DNA of 64,000 nucleotides, taken from positions 1 through 64,000 of the forward strand of contig NZ_VISS01000011.1 in NCBI RefSeq assembly GCF_007827555.1. Direction: 5' to 3'. This document shows positions 60,222 to 64,000 of this stretch, one piece after another (the first letter of the stretch is position 1; every line of letters starts with the position of its first letter). This DNA comes from Aeribacillus composti (lineage in GTDB: Bacteria > Bacillota > Bacilli > Bacillales > Aeribacillaceae). The translations under genes and the position numbers were made by a program. A model generated the notes under the pieces. It was given only the letters and a program-made list of their open reading frames with translations, did not search any database and was not told the origin of the DNA.

Positions 60222-61235
60222 ATGAGCGATGATCTGAAAACGGCCATGAGGATTTTGCAGCATTATCCAATCAAACCGATTTATTTAGAGAAAAAAACAA
60301 AAAATGTCTTGAAAATTCATTGTGAAAAAAGAACATATGCTTTAAAACGAACAACGATTAAAAAGCAAAGAAACATTCTAAAATTATATTCAATTTTTCA
60401 CGACTTTCCATCTTTAGGAATCGTGCCGATTTATAGGACAACGAACGGAAATGTGTTTGTTAATGACTCAACGCAATCGTTTTATTTAATGCCTTGGATG
60501 GAAGGTTCAATCGTTGATGAAAAAAATGCCTCAATCCTTTTTTACCACTTAGCGAAACTCCATAAAAAAACAAAACAGGAAATCAACATACCTCTAGTTC
60601 AGCTCGAAAATGTGTATCAACAGATTCAGAACAAGTGGAAGAGAAATTTCAACCTGCTGGAAGCATTTATGGAACAAATCGAAAAAAAATGGTATATGTC
60701 GCCTTTTGAATTGGCGGTCTTCAGCTATTATTTTGAAACGAGGCAAGCCATCTTATTTGCAGAAGCGAAGCTTGATGAGTGGTATAACGAAATAAAGCAA
60801 TCCTCTCACATGCGAATTGCACTGAACAAAGTAAATGTCTCCTTATCTCATTTTCTGTTAGATCCAAAAGGGAAAATTTATTTTATTAATATGGAAGATG
60901 CAGCATTTGCTACTCCAATTTACGACCTTTTCTTAATGTTTATGAACCTCTCCGAAGCGGAACCAACCGTTAGTGATCAAAATGTGCAATATATATCAGA
61001 TTACGAAAAAGTGCTTCCTTTAACAAAAACTGAGAGATTGCTGTTGGTAAGCTATTTATCCTATCCAGCTAAATTATTAAAGCTTGTCCGGCAATATCAA
61101 AAAAAGAAAAGCGAAAAGGGAGAATTAGAATATTGCAAACAGCTGTTAAGAGCATACTGGCAAATGAAAAATACCGGGTACATTGCTTTAAAATGGAATG
61201 AAAAACTAGAAAACGATTCATTGGCATCAGAATGA
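60222..61235 (+). CDS. ysxE: CotS/YsxE family spore coat kinase-like protein
   Basis: A 337-residue protein of the aminoglycoside phosphotransferase-like CotS family found in spore coats. The N-lobe has VLKIHCEKRTYALKRT, and a degenerate catalytic stretch lies at SLSHFLLDPKGKIYFINMEDAAFATPIYDL (in part). The usual HGD..HxN motif is not clear, so it may be a pseudokinase. ATG 60222 is preferred; the frame opens further back inside spoVID. B. subtilis YsxE is a coat protein assembled with SpoVID. It follows spoVID with a 73-base gap. Confidence 0.85.
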   Translation: MSDDLKTAMRILQHYPIKPIYLEKKTKNVLKIHCEKRTYALKRTTIKKQRNILKLYSIFHDFPSLGIVPIYRTTNGNVFVNDSTQSFYLMPWMEGSIVDEKNASILFYHLAKLHKKTKQEINIPLVQLENVYQQIQNKWKRNFNLLEAFMEQIEKKWYMSPFELAVFSYYFETRQAILFAEAKLDEWYNEIKQSSHMRIALNKVNVSLSHFLLDPKGKIYFINMEDAAFATPIYDLFLMFMNLSEAEPTVSDQNVQYISDYEKVLPLTKTERLLLVSYLSYPAKLLKLVRQYQKKKSEKGELEYCKQLLRAYWQMKNTGYIALKWNEKLENDSLASE

Positions 61236-61253
61236 ATGGGGGATCTGGCAGCT

Positions 61254-61445
61254 TTAGCCCCGTTCCATATACAACGCGGCTGCTAGAAATAGTAAAATGG
61301 CTAATAAAATAATATCAAACATAGTTGGTAAAAGGATTGTTCGAATTCCCTGAAAAATCGTTAAAGGAACGATGAACTGTTCAAGAGTAGATCGGAATTG
61401 TTTAATAAACGATTGAATATAGTATGGTTTTATTTTTTTTCTCAT
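61254..61445 (-). CDS. Small membrane protein between ysxE and valS
   Basis: A 63-residue protein with a basic N-terminus (MRKKIKPYYIQSFIKQF) and two hydrophobic stretches (about 23-40 and 41-59), the second a clear membrane helix (FDIILLAILLFLAAALYM). The ATG at 61445 has AAGGTG 6 bases upstream; the frame extends five codons further, but without a ribosome site. I do not know a named family for it. Its neighbours ysxE and valS lie on the other strand. Confidence 0.65.
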   Translation of the reverse strand: MRKKIKPYYIQSFIKQFRSTLEQFIVPLTIFQGIRTILLPTMFDIILLAILLFLAAALYMERG

Positions 61446-61535
61446 GCTGATCACCTTCAACTTTGTTAATTTATATTATGAAATAAAGAACATTTTGTGA
61501 TTTTTGTTTAAAGGTTAAGGAAGATGGGGAAAATA
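61446..61535. other. AT-rich spacer before the valS promoter
   Basis: The divergent promoter zone between the small membrane protein gene and valS. No gene or named site is seen. Confidence 0.5.
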
Positions 61536-61565
61536 TTGACGAAAAAAACAATTTTTTAGTACTAT
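61536..61565 (+). promoter_or_regulatory. Likely sigma-A promoter of valS
   Basis: TTGACG (61536-61541), an 18-base spacer, and TACTAT (61560-61565), just before the T-box leader. Confidence 0.7.
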
Positions 61566-61584
61566 TAAATATAGAAATTTATAT

Positions 61585-61833
61585 AGTTTGTGAAAATGTG
61601 TTGAAGGGGAGTAGTACAACGAACGACTCCTTCCAGAGAGGGAAATCGCAGGCTGGAAGATTTCCTAGGAGATCCCGTTGGAAAGTCGCCCTGGAGCAGC
61701 TTCCTTGAAAGCTTTTTAGTAAAGGGAGCCGGCATTAGCCGTTACCTGAAAGAAGTGCACAGACGTATCTGTGAAAAAAGGTGGTACCGCGAAAACATCT
61801 CCTTTCGTCCTTTTAGGATGGAAGGAGTTTTTA
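61585..61833 (+). promoter_or_regulatory. T-box leader, valine (GUC specifier)
   Basis: The T-box AAGGTGGTACCGCG lies at 61778-61791. An AGTA motif is followed by CAACG, which pairs with CGTTG; the loop behind it reads GAAA-GTC-GCC, with GTC at 61685-61687 as the likely specifier. A terminator (CTCC..GTCC with GGAT..GGAG, then a T-run) ends near 61833. Confidence 0.92.
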
Positions 61834-61868
61834 TATTTTAGAATGAAAATAAGGAGGTTTTCATAAAT

Positions 61869-64000
61869 ATGTCGAATTCAGAAATCACTCTTTCCCCAAA
61901 ATACGATCCGAAAACGGTTGAAGAGGATCGGTATGCATTTTGGCTCGAGGGAAAATTTTTTGAAGCAAAAGATGATGAGGGGAAAACTCCTTTCACGATC
62001 GTTATTCCTCCGCCAAACGTCACCGGTAAGCTTCACCTTGGACATGCATGGGATACAACTCTTCAAGATATTATTACCCGAATGAAGCGAATGCAAGGGT
62101 ACGATGTTTTGTGGCTGCCAGGGATGGATCATGCGGGAATCGCCACACAAGCCAAGGTGGAAGCAAAGCTGCGCGAAGAAGGGAAAAGTCGGTATGATCT
62201 CGGGCGGGAAAAATTTGTAGAAGAAACATGGAAATGGAAGGAAGAATATGCAGACCATATTCGCAAACAATGGGCAAAATTAGGCCTAGGTCTTGACTAC
62301 ACAAGAGAGAGGTTCACCCTTGATGAAGGTCTTTCAAAAGCTGTAAGAGAGGTTTTTGTATCGCTTTATAAAAAAGGTCTTATTTACCGAGGAGAGTACA
62401 TTATTAACTGGGATCCGGTGACAAAAACAGCCCTTTCCGATATCGAAGTCATTTATAAAGAAGTGAAAGGGGCACTTTATCATTTAAAATATCCGCTGGC
62501 TGATGGATCCGGATATATTGAAGTCGCGACCACTCGCCCGGAAACGATGCTTGGGGATACAGCAGTGGCAGTTCATCCTGATGATGATAGGTATAAGCAT
62601 TTAATCGGAAAAACAGTGAAGCTGCCAATAACAGGACGGGAAATTCCGATCGTCGCAGATGAATATGTCGATATGGAATTCGGTTCAGGAGCAGTAAAAA
62701 TAACTCCTGCACACGATCCGAACGACTTTGAAATCGGAAACCGCCACAATTTAGAAAGAATATTAGTCATGAATGAAGACGGGACAATGAATGAAAAAGC
62801 GGGAAAATATGAAGGAATGGATCGCTTTGAATGCCGGAAGCAGTTGGTGAAAGACCTGCAGGAGGAAGGAATTTTATTTAAAATTGAAGAGCATATCCAT
62901 TCCGTAGGCCATAGTGAACGAAGCGGAGCAGTTATCGAGCCGTATTTATCAACTCAATGGTTTGTGAAAATGAAGCCTTTGGCCGAAGCTGCTTTGAACC
63001 TTCAGAAAACAGAAGGGAAAGTTCATTTTATTCCTGAACGATTTGAAAAAACGTATTTGCATTGGCTGGAAAACATTCGCGACTGGTGTATTTCCCGTCA
63101 GTTATGGTGGGGACATCGCATTCCAGCTTGGTATCATAAGGAAACAGGCGAAGTTTATGTTGATCATGAGCCGCCTAAAGATATTGAAAATTGGGAGCAG
63201 GATCCAGATGTGTTAGATACATGGTTCAGCTCTGCTTTATGGCCGTTTTCAACAATGGGCTGGCCTGATAAAGAGGCAAAAGATTATAAACGCTATTATC
63301 CGACAGATGTCCTTGTTACCGGGTATGACATTATTTTCTTTTGGGTTTCGCGGATGATTTTCCAAGGATTGGAGTTTACTGGGAAAAGACCGTTTAAAGA
63401 TGTTTTGATTCATGGACTTGTGCGCGATTCAGAAGGAAGAAAAATGAGCAAATCATTAGGCAATGGCGTCGATCCGATGGATGTTATTGACAAATACGGT
63501 GCGGACTCTTTGCGCTACTTTTTAGCTACCGGCTCAAGCCCAGGACAGGATTTAAGATTTAGCTTTGAAAAAGTAGAAGCCGTGTGGAATTTTGCCAATA
63601 AAATATGGAACGCCTCCCGCTTTGTACTGATGAATTTGAACGGTTTAACATATGAAGAAATTGATTTAAACGGAAAAAAATCAGTGGTAGATAAATGGAT
63701 TCTCACACGGTTAAATGAAACGATTGAGCTTGTCACAAGACTTGCGGAAAAATATGAATTTGGCGAAGCCGGTCGGGTGCTGTACAATTTTATTTGGGAT
63801 GATTTTTGCGACTGGTATATTGAAATGGCAAAAATTCCGCTGTACGGAAATGATGAGGAAGCGAAAAAGACAACTCGTTCCATTTTGGCATATGTGTTAG
63901 ATCAAACATTGCGACTCCTTCATCCTTTTATGCCGTTTATAACAGAAGAAATTTGGCAGCACCTTCCTCATCAGGGAGAATCGATTACAATTGCTTCATG
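61869..64000 (+). CDS. valS: Valyl-tRNA synthetase (partial, cut by the window end)
   Basis: Class I synthetase that charges tRNA-Val; about 710 codons are present and no stop is reached. The HIGH motif is in [14 protein letters not shown] (about 47-60), the editing domain with [13 protein letters not shown] is near 222-234, [17 protein letters not shown] is near 405-421, and KMSKS is in [14 protein letters not shown] (about 523-536). The anticodon-binding helical region has begun ([12 protein letters not shown]), while the C-terminal coiled coil lies beyond the window. Start ATG 61869 follows AAGGAGG. Control is by the valine T-box. Confidence 0.97.
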   Translation, partial: MSNSEITLSPKYDPKTVEEDRYAFWLEGKFFEAKDDEGKTPFTIVIPPPNVTGKLHLGHAWDTTLQDIITRMKRMQGYDVLWLPGMDHAGIATQAKVEAKLREEGKSRYDLGREKFVEETWKWKEEYADHIRKQWAKLGLGLDYTRERFTLDEGLSKAVREVFVSLYKKGLIYRGEYIINWDPVTKTALSDIEVIYKEVKGALYHLKYPLADGSGYIEVATTRPETMLGDTAVAVHPDDDRYKHLIGKTVKLPITGREIPIVADEYVDMEFGSGAVKITPAHDPNDFEIGNRHNLERILVMNEDGTMNEKAGKYEGMDRFECRKQLVKDLQEEGILFKIEEHIHSVGHSERSGAVIEPYLSTQWFVKMKPLAEAALNLQKTEGKVHFIPERFEKTYLHWLENIRDWCISRQLWWGHRIPAWYHKETGEVYVDHEPPKDIENWEQDPDVLDTWFSSALWPFSTMGWPDKEAKDYKRYYPTDVLVTGYDIIFFWVSRMIFQGLEFTGKRPFKDVLIHGLVRDSEGRKMSKSLGNGVDPMDVIDKYGADSLRYFLATGSSPGQDLRFSFEKVEAVWNFANKIWNASRFVLMNLNGLTYEEIDLNGKKSVVDKWILTRLNETIELVTRLAEKYEFGEAGRVLYNFIWDDFCDWYIEMAKIPLYGNDEEAKKTTRSILAYVLDQTLRLLHPFMPFITEEIWQHLPHQGESITIAS

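Overview
The window is a stretch of core chromosome from a low-GC Gram-positive, spore-forming member of the Bacillaceae. Three things point there: spore genes (sspH, sspI, gerE, gerM, lonB, spoVID, ysxE), three T-box leaders, and a gene order that follows the Bacillus subtilis infC-to-valS region almost gene for gene. The species cannot be fixed from the sequence alone. I saw no CRISPR array, intact insertion sequence, prophage or rRNA gene. This is a housekeeping region, and I did not find a convincing undescribed system.

Layout. 1-6500: type II pantothenate kinase, sspH, the L20-type leader with infC-rpmI-rplT, a poorly understood 600-base patch, ysdB, a dimeric dUTPase, an M42 aminopeptidase, sspI and an rRNA/tRNA methyltransferase-like gene. 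6500-17100: T-box with pheST, rnhC, then zapA-cvpA-polX-mutS2-yshE and a tiny membrane ORF. 17100-21400: fatty acid use (lcfA, fadR, etfB, etfA), with a clear FadR operator over a consensus promoter in front of fadR. 21500-27800: trxA, uvrC, yslB, and sdhCAB from a strong promoter. 27900-33100: gerE (sigma-K type promoter), a MarR regulator, racE, gerM, rph, ysnA, ysnB and tRNA-Arg(TCT). 33100-34774: a spacer with a possible gene remnant, a YjbR-family gene, and a long ilv-leu control region with two cre matches, a promoter and a leucine T-box. 34775-42863: ilvBN-ilvC-leuABCD. 42954-52453: ysoA, tig, clpX, lonB, lonA, engB, ysxD. 52650-58875: hemAXCDBL, the complete route from glutamyl-tRNA to uroporphyrinogen III. 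59009-64000: spoVID, ysxE, a small membrane protein gene, and a T-box with valS, which runs off the window end.

How it works together. Three amino-acid-responsive T-boxes (Phe UUC, Leu CUC, Val GUC) tie tRNA charging to synthetase or biosynthesis expression. The L20-type leader ties ribosomal protein supply to infC-rpmI-rplT. FadR and CcpA sites link lipid use and branched-chain amino acid synthesis to carbon status. Sporulation promoters (sigma-F for lonB, sigma-E for spoVID, sigma-K for gerE) can be matched by eye.

Differences from the B. subtilis layout, as I remember it: no fadB between fadR and etfB, no lysC between uvrC and yslB, no ysmA between sdhB and gerE, no ysdA after rplT. A dUTPase gene and a coaW-type gene are present. 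Start sites were chosen by ribosome binding site and family length, so many differ from the longest open frame. Several genes use TTG, and infC uses ATT.
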